NCBI RefSeq assembly: GCF_900626135.1
Contig: NZ_LR130785.1
Span: 1,087,241-1,151,240 of the forward strand
Direction: 5' to 3'
From: Senegalia massiliensis
Lineage (GTDB): Bacteria > Bacillota > Clostridia > Tissierellales > SIT17
DNA length: 64,000 bases
Positions 1 to 7,866 of this stretch are shown here, one piece after another. The stretch's first letter is position 1, and each line of letters opens with the position of its first letter. The notes beneath the pieces are model-generated. The model saw only the letters and a program-made list of their open reading frames with translations, made no database searches and was not told the DNA's origin. Both the position numbers and the translations under genes were made by a program.

Positions 1-2
1 CT

Positions 3-230
3 CAAATATTAGTAGATCAAAATATTGATTCTTTAATAATTCCAAGATGTGGTAAAAATTCAGCTGAAGTATTTGAAAATTCTAATATAAAACTATATAG
101 ATCCATTGCAGGGGCTATAAAAGAAAATATAGAGTTATTAAAAGAAGGTAAATTAAATGAATTAACAGAAATACATGCTGGTTTTCATGGGGTTGGAAGA
201 AATAATAATAGAGGTAGAGGAAGAAGATAA
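3..230 (+). CDS. NifX/NifB-type iron-molybdenum cofactor-binding domain protein, C-terminal part
   Basis: This is the last 75 codons of a gene that begins before the window. The protein resembles the C-terminal half of small dinitrogenase-cofactor-like proteins (NifX/VnfX/MTH1175 type): it contains an I-I-P-R-C-G segment, a helix with L-Y-R-S-I-A-G, and a Gly/Arg/Asn-rich tail ending in GRGRR, which is common in clostridial members. Its TAA stop shares one base with the ATG of the next gene (TAATG), implying translational coupling with the ferredoxin-MinD ATPase. In non-nitrogen-fixing anaerobes the family is thought to carry or insert Fe-S or heterometal cofactors; the actual target is unknown. 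Confidence 0.7.
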   Translation, partial: QILVDQNIDSLIIPRCGKNSAEVFENSNIKLYRSIAGAIKENIELLKEGKLNELTEIHAGFHGVGRNNNRGRGRR

Positions 231-1081
231 TGAATATAGCAGTATTAAGTGGTAAAGGTGGTACTGGCAAAACATTCATATCTGTAAATTTATCTGAAGT
301 AGCTGGCAATTCAACATATATTGATTGTGATGTAGAAGAACCTAATGGCCATTTGTTTTTTAAACCTACTAATATAACTAGAAATAGTATATATGTAAAT
401 ATTCCAGAAGTAGATAATAATATTTGTACTGGATGTAAAAAATGTGTGGGGTTTTGCAAATTTAATGCATTAGCATATACTAATAAAGTTTTAGTATTTG
501 AAGATGTATGCCATTCTTGTGGAGGCTGTTCTATTATTTGTCCAGCTAATGCTATAACTGAAAAGAAAAAAGAAATAGGGATAGTAGAAAAAGGCATTTC
601 AAATAACGTAAGTGTAATATCTGGAATTATGAATATTGGTGAAGTATCTGGTGTGCCTATTATTAAAGAATCTTTAAAATATATTGATAATAATAATTAT
701 AATATCATAGATTGTCCACCAGGAAGTCCATGTATAGTTATGGATAGTATAAAAGATGCTGATTATTGTATATTAGTAGCAGAGCCAACTATTTTTGGAT
801 CTCATAATTTGAATATGGTATATGATTTAGTAAAATTATTTAATAAGTCTCATGGTGTAGTATTAAATAAATATACAGATAAAAATAATCCCATAGAAGA
901 ATTTTGTAATGAAAAAAATATAAATATATTAGAAAAAATATATTTTGATAAATCAATTGGAAATTTAAATTCTAATGGGGAGATTGTTTCAAGAGTAAAT
1001 GATAAATATAAAGAGTTATTTTCGTCATTATTAGAAAAAGTAACTAAGGAGGTGTGGCATGCAGAAATTACTAATCCTTAG
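230..1081 (+). CDS. MinD-superfamily P-loop ATPase with inserted ferredoxin domain (first paralog)
   Basis: A 283-residue cytoplasmic ATPase of the MinD/Mrp/NifH superfamily. The deviant Walker A motif GKGGTGKT lies at residues 9-16. An inserted two-cluster ferredoxin domain has Cys 66/69/72/76 and 94/97/100/104 (CxxCxxCxxxC twice), and a switch-like DCPPGSPC follows at about residue 160. Such proteins occur in tandem pairs in Clostridia and archaea beside NifX-like proteins and are believed to use ATP to load or transfer Fe-S clusters or heterometal cofactors; no substrate is established. The start overlaps the preceding stop, and the end overlaps the next paralog by 23 bases, so this is one operon. 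After GKT this copy has Phe where its neighbour has Thr. Confidence 0.85.
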   Translation: MNIAVLSGKGGTGKTFISVNLSEVAGNSTYIDCDVEEPNGHLFFKPTNITRNSIYVNIPEVDNNICTGCKKCVGFCKFNALAYTNKVLVFEDVCHSCGGCSIICPANAITEKKKEIGIVEKGISNNVSVISGIMNIGEVSGVPIIKESLKYIDNNNYNIIDCPPGSPCIVMDSIKDADYCILVAEPTIFGSHNLNMVYDLVKLFNKSHGVVLNKYTDKNNPIEEFCNEKNINILEKIYFDKSIGNLNSNGEIVSRVNDKYKELFSSLLEKVTKEVWHAEITNP

Positions 1082-1922
1082 TGGTAAAGGGGGAACAGGA
1101 AAGACTACTATTGCAAGTAGTTTTGTAAAACTTTCAGAAGATAAAGTTTTTGCAGATTGCGATGTGGATGCCCCAAACTTACACCTTGTAATAGATGATT
1201 TAATCAAATCTATTACTAAAGATTATTATGGAATGGATAAATCATATATCCATAGTGATATATGTATAAGTTGTGGAAAATGTTTCGAAAATTGTAGATT
1301 TGATGCAATAGTAAAAAAAGAAGATAGTTATAAAATAGATACTTATAGTTGTGAGAGATGCGGAGTTTGTGAATTAGTTTGTCCAGTGAATGCAGCTAAA
1401 TTACAACCTGATATAGCAGGAAGACTAGATCTTTATACTGAAGATAAAGTATTTTCAACAGCAGAACTTAAAATGGGGAGTGGGACTTCAGGGAAATTGG
1501 TAACCAAAGTAAAAGAGAGGTTAAATATGCCAATTACAAGAGGAAAATTAGCAATAATAGATGGTTCACCAGGAATAGGTTGTCCAGTTATTGCTTCAAT
1601 AACCGGTGTAGATATGGTTTTAGTTGTAGCTGAACCTTCTATATCTGGAATAACTGATATGAAAAGAATTGTTGAAACATCATATAAATTTGGAATCAAA
1701 ACTGCTATATGTATAAATAAATATGATGTTAATATTGATAAAAGTCAAGAAATTGAATATTTTTGCAAAAATAATGAAATACCTATGATAGGTAAATTAC
1801 GATTTGATAGAAATGCCATTAAAGCTATAAATATTGGAAAGACTATTGTAGATATTGATTGTGAAATAGGGGAAAAGGTAAAAGATGTATTTAATCAAGC
1901 TATAAAAATATTAAACACATAA
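1059..1922 (+). CDS. MinD-superfamily P-loop ATPase with inserted ferredoxin domain (second paralog)
   Basis: A 287-residue paralog of the preceding gene with the same architecture: Walker A GKGGTGKTT near residues 9-17, then two 4Fe-4S motifs with Cys 69/72/75/79 and 98/101/104/108, then a DGSPGIGCP switch region. The start is ATG at 1059, eight bases after AAGGAGGTG, and lies inside the previous gene. The two proteins probably form a heterodimer, because MinD-type ATPases dimerise across the nucleotide and the genes are translationally coupled. A role in Fe-S or metal cofactor handling is inferred from the ferredoxin insert and the NifX-like neighbours, not demonstrated. Confidence 0.85.
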   Translation: MQKLLILSGKGGTGKTTIASSFVKLSEDKVFADCDVDAPNLHLVIDDLIKSITKDYYGMDKSYIHSDICISCGKCFENCRFDAIVKKEDSYKIDTYSCERCGVCELVCPVNAAKLQPDIAGRLDLYTEDKVFSTAELKMGSGTSGKLVTKVKERLNMPITRGKLAIIDGSPGIGCPVIASITGVDMVLVVAEPSISGITDMKRIVETSYKFGIKTAICINKYDVNIDKSQEIEYFCKNNEIPMIGKLRFDRNAIKAINIGKTIVDIDCEIGEKVKDVFNQAIKILNT

Positions 1923-1938
1923 AATAGGAGGAGTTTAA

Positions 1939-2295
1939 ATGAAAATTGCAGTAGCTAGTGAAAAAGATTTAGTAACAGAGCATTTTGGTCATTGTGAGAA
2001 TTTTAATATTTATGAGGTGGAAGGAAATAATATTATTAAAAATGAATCTATAACAAATCCAGGACATAAGCCAGGATTTTTACCTAATTTTTTAAATGAT
2101 TTAGGAGTTAATGTTATAATTTCAGGAGGAATGGGAGCTGGAGCTATAAATATATTTAACAATAAAAATATAGAAGTAATAACTGGAGCTCACGGTAATG
2201 CAAGAAAATTAGTAGAAAGTTATATAACTGGAGAATTAGTATCAACTGACTCAATATGTCATCAGCATATTCATCACGAAGAATGTAATGAGTAA
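1939..2295 (+). CDS. NifX/NifB-type iron-molybdenum cofactor-binding family protein
   Basis: A 118-residue protein of the dinitrogenase iron-molybdenum cofactor biosynthesis family. Visible family features are the opening MKIAVASE, the HFGHC segment near residue 18, an I-I-S-G-G-M-G-A-G-A turn in the middle, and a His/Cys-rich tail (CHQHIHHEEC), which could bind metal. It follows the second MinD-ferredoxin ATPase by 16 bases with an AGGAGGAG ribosome site and belongs to the same operon. No nifHDK genes are in the window, so a nitrogenase role is unlikely; a carrier for a metal cluster handled by the ATPase pair is the most reasonable inference. Confidence 0.8.
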   Translation: MKIAVASEKDLVTEHFGHCENFNIYEVEGNNIIKNESITNPGHKPGFLPNFLNDLGVNVIISGGMGAGAINIFNNKNIEVITGAHGNARKLVESYITGELVSTDSICHQHIHHEECNE

Positions 2296-2298
2296 CAA

Positions 2299-2360
2299 AA
2301 AATCTCCATAGTAATACTATATATCATAACTATGAATAGAGGTGAAACTATGGAGATTTT
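2299..2360 (+). repeat. Inverted repeat enclosing the ribosome site of the M14 peptidase gene
   Basis: AAAATCTCCATAG at 2299-2311 is perfectly complementary to CTATGGAGATTTT at 2348-2360. The right arm contains the likely ATG (2350-2352) of the next gene and the 36-base loop contains its AGAGGTG ribosome site. It may fold in mRNA to control translation, or serve as a weak end for the upstream operon; there is no T-run after it. Confidence 0.5.
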
Positions 2361-3621
2361 AAAATTAGGTTCTAGAGGTAATAATGTTAAGATAGTTCAA
2401 AGTGTTTTATCTAAAATAGGATATAATCCTGGAGCTATTGATGGTATATATGGTATTAATACACAAATAGCAGTTATGAGATTTCAAAATGATAATGGAT
2501 TAATAAGCGATGGAATAGTAGGACCAAATACATGGAGTTTATTGGAACGATTTATTTTAGGATATGATAATTATACTATTAAACAAGGAGATACTTTCTA
2601 TAGCATAGCTAATAAATATTATACTAGTGTAAATTCTATTATAGTAGCAAATCCAGATTTAGATCCTAATAATTTAACTATTGGTACTAAGATAGTTGTG
2701 CCATATGGTATTGATGTAGTATTAACTGATGTAGGATATACTTATGAATTATTAGAAAAAAATATAGAAGGATTAAAAGCAAGGTATCCTTTTTTAGAAG
2801 TTGGAACTATAGGGACATCAGTACTTGGGAAAAGTTTATATTATATAAAATTAGGCAATGGACCTAATGAAGTATTTTATAATGCTAGTCATCATGCATT
2901 GGAATGGATAAATTCCCCAGTTATGATGAAGTTTACGGAAAATTTTTTAGAGAGCTTTGTGAACAATGGTTTTATTAGAGGATATAATATAGTTGATATT
3001 TGGCAATCAAGTAGTATTTATATAGTTCCTATGGTAAATCCTGATGGAGTAGATGTTGTGATAAATGGTATAACACCTGAAAATCCATACTATGAACAAA
3101 TATTAGAATGGAATGATACAGGTGAACCACTATCCGAAGTTTGGAATGCAAATATAAGGGGAGTAGACTTAAATAGAAATTATCCAGCTAATTGGGAAGA
3201 AGCTAAAGAGCAGGAAACTGAACTTGGAGTAACAGGACCAGGTCCTACACGATATGGAGGTCCTTCACCATTATCAGAGCCTGAAACAAAAGCTATGGTT
3301 GATTTTACCAGAGAACATAATTTTAAAATGACACTTGCTTATCATACTCAAGGAAGAGTAATATATTGGCAATACCTTGATTTTAATCCTCCTAATGCTA
3401 GGGCTATTGGTGAAGTATTTTCCAATATAACAGGATATAGATTATCAGATGTACCTTATGCTGCAGCATTTGCTGGCTATAAGGATTGGTTTATAAAAGA
3501 ATATAACCTTCCAGGATATACATTCGAAACAGGACTTGGAGAAAATCCACTACCTATATATCAGTTTAATAGAATATATAGTGAAAATGAAGAAGTATTA
3601 TTACTTTCACCTATAATATAA
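2350..3621 (+). CDS. Peptidoglycan-binding/LysM M14 carboxypeptidase (gamma-D-glutamyl-meso-diaminopimelate peptidase type)
   Basis: A 423-residue zinc peptidase acting on peptidoglycan stem peptides. Domains in order: peptidoglycan-binding domain (about 1-65), LysM (about 73-118, YTIKQGDTFYSIANKYY), then M14 metallocarboxypeptidase to the end. Zinc and catalytic features are H182-A-L-E185, DLNRNYPANW (substrate arginine), the later AYHTQG histidine, and the catalytic Glu in TFETG. The arrangement matches Bacillus endopeptidase I-type enzymes linked to sporulation or cell-wall turnover. There is no signal peptide, as is usual for such spore-associated forms. ATG 2350 is chosen over the in-frame ATG at 2332 because AGAGGTG (2338-2344) sits correctly only for 2350. 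Confidence 0.88.
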   Translation: MEILKLGSRGNNVKIVQSVLSKIGYNPGAIDGIYGINTQIAVMRFQNDNGLISDGIVGPNTWSLLERFILGYDNYTIKQGDTFYSIANKYYTSVNSIIVANPDLDPNNLTIGTKIVVPYGIDVVLTDVGYTYELLEKNIEGLKARYPFLEVGTIGTSVLGKSLYYIKLGNGPNEVFYNASHHALEWINSPVMMKFTENFLESFVNNGFIRGYNIVDIWQSSSIYIVPMVNPDGVDVVINGITPENPYYEQILEWNDTGEPLSEVWNANIRGVDLNRNYPANWEEAKEQETELGVTGPGPTRYGGPSPLSEPETKAMVDFTREHNFKMTLAYHTQGRVIYWQYLDFNPPNARAIGEVFSNITGYRLSDVPYAAAFAGYKDWFIKEYNLPGYTFETGLGENPLPIYQFNRIYSENEEVLLLSPII

Positions 3622-3623
3622 AA

Positions 3624-3669
3624 ATAACACCTATTAACTTTTATAATTATAAAAGTTAATAGGTGTTAT
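3624..3669. terminator. Bidirectional intrinsic terminator
   Basis: A perfect 19-bp stem (3624-3642 with 3651-3669) and an 8-base loop lie between the convergent M14 peptidase and LysR genes. A-rich and T-rich flanks on both sides suit termination in both directions. The left-strand stop codon of the LysR gene (3666-3668) lies inside the stem. Confidence 0.85.
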
Positions 3670-4553
3670 ACTTTTAATAGAAATTCTTTTAATCTTTTTT
3701 CATAATAATTTAATTCATATTTACTTCTCTTAATAACTGAATATTTATAGCTAAGAAAATCTTTTCTATTAGCATTATTTATGTTAATTTCTTTTAATAA
3801 ATTATTTTTTAGTTCAATATACATACTTGATTTTGGAAAAAATGTAAATCCACAGCCATTTATTATAGAGGATTTTGTTATGCTCACACAATTAGTACTA
3901 AATAATATATTGAAATTGTCTATATCTAAATCATTTGCTCTAGCAAAGTTATCTAACATTTTATACATTGTAGATTGTTTTTCTCTAATTATTATAGGAA
4001 TTTCAATTAATTGTTTTATATCTATTGAATCGTGAGGATAATCTTTATTTGTAAAAAGTAATAATTCATCATTAAAAAACTCTAGTTGCTCTAAATTATC
4101 TAAAGGAAATTGATTTAAAATAATACCGATATTATAATCGTGATTCAATACTTTATTTATTACATCTAAAGAATTATAAGTATCAATTTTAATTTGTGCT
4201 TTACTATGAATATCTTTAAAATTATGGATTTTAGATGCAAAGTAGCTAGATCCAAAGCTTTTACAAACAGCTATAGATAATAAATCTTTTAATTTGTCTA
4301 ACTCTTCTATACTATTGTGCATATTTTCTTCAAGAGCAAAGATTGATTTTGAATAATCAAAAACTATCTCTCCAGTAGCAGTAAGTAAAACACCTTTATT
4401 TGAGCGTTTTAACAATGAAGAGCCTAATTCATCTTCTAACCTATTTAATTGATTACTAAGGGCAGGTTGAGAAATATGAAGTTTTTTACTAGCTTTTGAA
4501 ATACTATTACATTTTGCAATCCAATAAAAAGATTTTAGATATTCTAAATTCAT
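3666..4553 (-). CDS. LysR-family transcriptional regulator
   Basis: A 295-residue regulator with the typical N-terminal winged helix (residues 1-60; SISKASKKLHISQPALSNQLNRLEDELG pattern split across the HTH) and a C-terminal periplasmic-binding-like effector domain. Its ATG is preceded by AAGGAGATGG on the minus strand. It is divergent from the transporter/CoA-disulfide reductase operon across about 225 bases, the standard LysR layout, so it most likely controls that operon in response to a sulfur- or selenium-related metabolite. The effector cannot be read from sequence. Confidence 0.88.
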   Translation of the reverse strand: MNLEYLKSFYWIAKCNSISKASKKLHISQPALSNQLNRLEDELGSSLLKRSNKGVLLTATGEIVFDYSKSIFALEENMHNSIEELDKLKDLLSIAVCKSFGSSYFASKIHNFKDIHSKAQIKIDTYNSLDVINKVLNHDYNIGIILNQFPLDNLEQLEFFNDELLLFTNKDYPHDSIDIKQLIEIPIIIREKQSTMYKMLDNFARANDLDIDNFNILFSTNCVSITKSSIINGCGFTFFPKSSMYIELKNNLLKEININNANRKDFLSYKYSVIKRSKYELNYYEKRLKEFLLKV

Positions 4554-4778
4554 ACTTCCATCTCCTTAACTTAAAATTTAATTGCTATAAATATTATCTA
4601 TATTGTATAAATTTTATCTAATTCACTATTATCATCTATCAGTATATACTATAACTGTAATCACGTAAAGCTTATATATCTAAGTTAAAAATTAAACAAC
4701 GAGGAGGGATTATTTACTAATTTACAAAAATGATAATGCAATAATATGTTAATTTTAAATCAATCGGAGGTGTATACT
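4554..4778. promoter_or_regulatory. Divergent control region between lysR and the yedE-like operon
   Basis: This roughly 225-base AT-rich gap holds promoters for both directions. Possible -10 elements such as TATACTATAACT near 4643 are visible, and short ATAA...TTAT dyads near 4585-4620 could be LysR boxes, but AT content makes them weak evidence. No riboswitch-like structure was recognised. Confidence 0.4.
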
Positions 4779-6104
4779 GTGATAAACACAGAAATTTCTA
4801 ACAATAAGATAGGTGGAAAAAGAAAAAATTTAGATAGTAGTAATGCTATAGAAAATATCATTGGATTCATTATTTTATTATTAACAGTATTAATTGGAAA
4901 TGCTTTTTTAAAGACTGATATGTTATTTTTTAGATTATTAATAGGATTAGCTTTAGGATATACTCTGACTAGAGCGTATAGTGGATTTGCAGGAAGTATA
5001 AATAGAGCCTATGCAACAGGTTCAACTAAATTAATGAGAACTTTAATGTTTATGTTTTTTATTTCTGCATTTGCAACATCTGCATTTTTATATAATTCTG
5101 ATCCTACTTCTTATAATTTATGGGTAAACCCAATAAATTTAGGATTGATTTTAGGAGGATTATTATTCGGATTTGGGATGACATTTTCTGCATGTTGTGC
5201 ATCAGGAGTACTTACTGATTTAATAACTGGATTACCAAGAGCATTAATAACATTAATATTTTTTAGTCTAGGAATATTTGTAGGATTTCCAATACAAAAA
5301 ACAGCATCATTCGTTACAAATTCATGGGTAGTTTCAAGTACAGGTAAAGAATTATCTGGAGGAGTGTTTTTACCAGATTTATTTAAATGGGATGGACTTC
5401 AAGGTTATTTAGGAGCACTTTTGCTTATAGGTTTATTCTGTTTAATAGTTGTTTCAATAGCATATAAATATGAAAGATATAGAAAAAGAAATGATAGTTA
5501 TACTCAACATCCTACTGAAAAACTTCAAGATGAATATTTAATAGAAGATAGTTCAAATTATAGTTTATTCAGTAAAGAATCATATAATAAACTTTTCATA
5601 AAACCTTGGACTTTAAAGCAAGGTGCAGTAGTAATAACATTATTATTTGTGATATTAATGGGAGTAACTAAAGCGGGTTGGGGAGCATCAACTCCTTATG
5701 GAATATGGTTTGGTAAATTTTTAATGAATTTTGGGATATCTGCTGATTCAATTTCAGAGTTTACTAAGATGCCATCAGATGTATTTAATCTACCATTTTT
5801 TGAACATCCAATAACAGTTCAAAATGTTGGAATAATAATTGGAACAGCAATTTACTTATTTACTGCTGGTATATTTAAAAAGATGTTTACTTCAGAATTA
5901 AATATAACTGGTAAGCAATTCTTATTATTTGCATTAGGTGGACTTACTATGGGACTAGGTACTCGTTTAGCTAATGGATGTAATGTAGGAGCTCTATATA
6001 CACCTATAGCTAATTTCTCTCTATCAGGATGGGTATTTTTAATTTTTATGGTAAGTGGTGGAATTATAGGTAATACATTTGCTAAAAAAATGGATAGTAA
6101 ATAA
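4779..6104 (+). CDS. YeeE/YedE-family sulfur (or selenium) compound transporter
   Basis: A 441-residue integral membrane protein with about 10-12 hydrophobic segments and an internal duplication typical of YeeE/YedE proteins. Conserved Cys/Gly signatures appear in each half: FSACCASGVLTDL near residue 135 and NGCNVGALYTPIANFSLSGW near the C-terminus. The related YeeE of Spirochaeta transports thiosulfate through cysteine relays, and YedE subtypes accompany selenium metabolism; which applies here is not decided by sequence. GTG 4779 is preferred over ATG 4746 because CGGAGGTG lies just upstream of it. It is co-directional with the CoA-disulfide reductase-rhodanese gene, which favours a sulfane-sulfur role. 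Confidence 0.8.
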   Translation: MINTEISNNKIGGKRKNLDSSNAIENIIGFIILLLTVLIGNAFLKTDMLFFRLLIGLALGYTLTRAYSGFAGSINRAYATGSTKLMRTLMFMFFISAFATSAFLYNSDPTSYNLWVNPINLGLILGGLLFGFGMTFSACCASGVLTDLITGLPRALITLIFFSLGIFVGFPIQKTASFVTNSWVVSSTGKELSGGVFLPDLFKWDGLQGYLGALLLIGLFCLIVVSIAYKYERYRKRNDSYTQHPTEKLQDEYLIEDSSNYSLFSKESYNKLFIKPWTLKQGAVVITLLFVILMGVTKAGWGASTPYGIWFGKFLMNFGISADSISEFTKMPSDVFNLPFFEHPITVQNVGIIIGTAIYLFTAGIFKKMFTSELNITGKQFLLFALGGLTMGLGTRLANGCNVGALYTPIANFSLSGWVFLIFMVSGGIIGNTFAKKMDSK

Positions 6105-6154
6105 TAATACAATAAATAATTATAATTAAAAAATCTTTATAAGAGGTGATAGTT

Positions 6155-7852
6155 GTGAGTAAAAGAATTTTAGTCATTGGAGGAGTTGCTGGAGGAGCTT
6201 CAGCTGCAGCAAGAGCAAGAAGAATAGATGAATCAGCAGAGATAATAATGTTTGAAAGAGGACCTAATGTATCTTTTTCTAATTGTTCATTACCATTTCA
6301 CTTAAGTGGCATAGTAGAGAGTAGTGATGATTTAGTTTTAATGTCTCCGGAAAAATTTAAAAAACAATATAATATAGAAGCTAGAGTTAATAGTGAAGTT
6401 ATTAAGATAAATAGAGAAGAAAAAAAATTAGTGGTAAAGAATTTACAAACTGGAGAAGAATATAAAGAATCCTATGATAAATTAGTATTATCTCCAGGAG
6501 CGAATGCTATACTTCCTAGAAGTATAAAAGGAATAAATGGAGACAATGTATTTACTGTAAGAAATGTAGTAGACATTAAAAAACTAAATTCTTATATTGT
6601 TAAAAATAATATAGCAGATATAGCTGTAGTAGGTGGAGGATTTATAGGAGTAGAAGTTGCAGAAAATTTACATTTAGCAGGTAAAAATGTAAGTTTAATT
6701 GAAGCACAGGATCAAATAATGGCTCCATTTGATTATGATATGGCACAAATTCTTCATAAAGAAATGATGGATAAAGGTGTTAATTTAATATTAAGTGATG
6801 GAGTACAACAAATAAATGAAGATTCAGTGGAATTACAATCTGGAAAAAAAGTAGATGCAAAAGCAGTAGTTATGGCAATAGGTGTTGCTCCTGAAACAAG
6901 TTTAGCAAAGGATGCTGGAATAGAAATAGGAGAAACTGGTGCTATAAAAGTAGATCATAATTATTTGACTAATGATAAAGATATATATGCAGTAGGAGAT
7001 GCTATAGAAGTTTATAATAGATTAACACATAAAAAATCAAGACTTGCACTTGCTGGTCCAGCACAAAGACAGGCTAGAGCAGCAGCAGATCATATGTATG
7101 GAAAAGCACATAGAAACAATGGAGTAATAGGTTCATCAGTAGTTCAAGTATTTGATTTAGGTGCAGCATCTACTGGGTTAAATGAAAAGGTTGCAAAATC
7201 AGAAGGTATAAACTATGACATAGTATATGTTATACCAGGAGATAAGGTAGGGCTAATGCCTGAAAGTAATCCAATGCACTTTAAATTACTATATGAATAT
7301 CCAACAGGAAGGATTTTAGGAGCACAAGCTATAGGAAAAGGAAATGTAGATAAGAGAATAGATGTTATTGCTACAATGATTCTAATGGGTGGTAATTTAG
7401 AAGATTTAAAAGAATTAGAATTATGCTATGCACCATTGTTTGGAACAGCAAAGGATGTAGTAAATCATGCAGCATTAGTAGGATTAAATTTATTAAACGG
7501 TCAATTTGAACAAGTGCCTGTAACTAAGGTTAGAGAATTAGTAGAAAATAATGAATTCATAATAGATGTTAGAGAAGAAGATGAATTTACAGAAGGACAT
7601 CTTAAGAATGCAGTAAATATACCATTAAGTCAAATTAGAAATAGATTAGATGAGATACCAAAAGATAAACAAGTATATTTACATTGTCGTTCATCTCAAA
7701 GAAGTTATAATGCTTTAATGGCATTAAAAAATATGGGATATGACAATGTGGTAAATATTTCTGGATCTTATTTAGGAATTTGTTGTTATGAATATTTTCA
7801 AGATCAAGTAACTGGAAGAGAAAAAATAGTTACAGAATATAATTTTAATTAA
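6155..7852 (+). CDS. CoA-disulfide/polysulfide reductase fused to rhodanese
   Basis: A 565-residue FAD/NAD(P)H-dependent pyridine nucleotide-disulfide oxidoreductase with a C-terminal rhodanese domain. The FAD motif VIGGVAGGASAA lies at 7-18, the single redox cysteine C44 in SFSNCSLPF, and the second dinucleotide fold GGGFIGVEVAENL near residue 165. The rhodanese loop HCRSSQRS carries the persulfide cysteine C511. Such CoADR-RHD/Npsr enzymes reduce CoA disulfide, CoA persulfide or polysulfide to sulfide. GTG 6155 is taken as start because the AAGAGGTGAT ribosome site overlaps the alternative GTG 6146. It lies 50 bases after the YeeE/YedE transporter and 14 before an APC permease. Confidence 0.9.
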   Translation: MSKRILVIGGVAGGASAAARARRIDESAEIIMFERGPNVSFSNCSLPFHLSGIVESSDDLVLMSPEKFKKQYNIEARVNSEVIKINREEKKLVVKNLQTGEEYKESYDKLVLSPGANAILPRSIKGINGDNVFTVRNVVDIKKLNSYIVKNNIADIAVVGGGFIGVEVAENLHLAGKNVSLIEAQDQIMAPFDYDMAQILHKEMMDKGVNLILSDGVQQINEDSVELQSGKKVDAKAVVMAIGVAPETSLAKDAGIEIGETGAIKVDHNYLTNDKDIYAVGDAIEVYNRLTHKKSRLALAGPAQRQARAAADHMYGKAHRNNGVIGSSVVQVFDLGAASTGLNEKVAKSEGINYDIVYVIPGDKVGLMPESNPMHFKLLYEYPTGRILGAQAIGKGNVDKRIDVIATMILMGGNLEDLKELELCYAPLFGTAKDVVNHAALVGLNLLNGQFEQVPVTKVRELVENNEFIIDVREEDEFTEGHLKNAVNIPLSQIRNRLDEIPKDKQVYLHCRSSQRSYNALMALKNMGYDNVVNISGSYLGICCYEYFQDQVTGREKIVTEYNFN

Positions 7853-7866
7853 TAAAGGTATATTAT

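Noticed and set aside
115-597. 160-codon open frame on the minus strand
   Set aside because: It lies antisense to the clear ferredoxin-MinD ATPase and NifX-like genes and is low-complexity hydrophobic, typical of AT-rich shadow frames.
1-2295. Nitrogen fixation cluster
   Set aside because: NifX-like proteins and MinD-ferredoxin ATPases occur widely without nitrogenase, and no nifHDK or nifENB core is visible.
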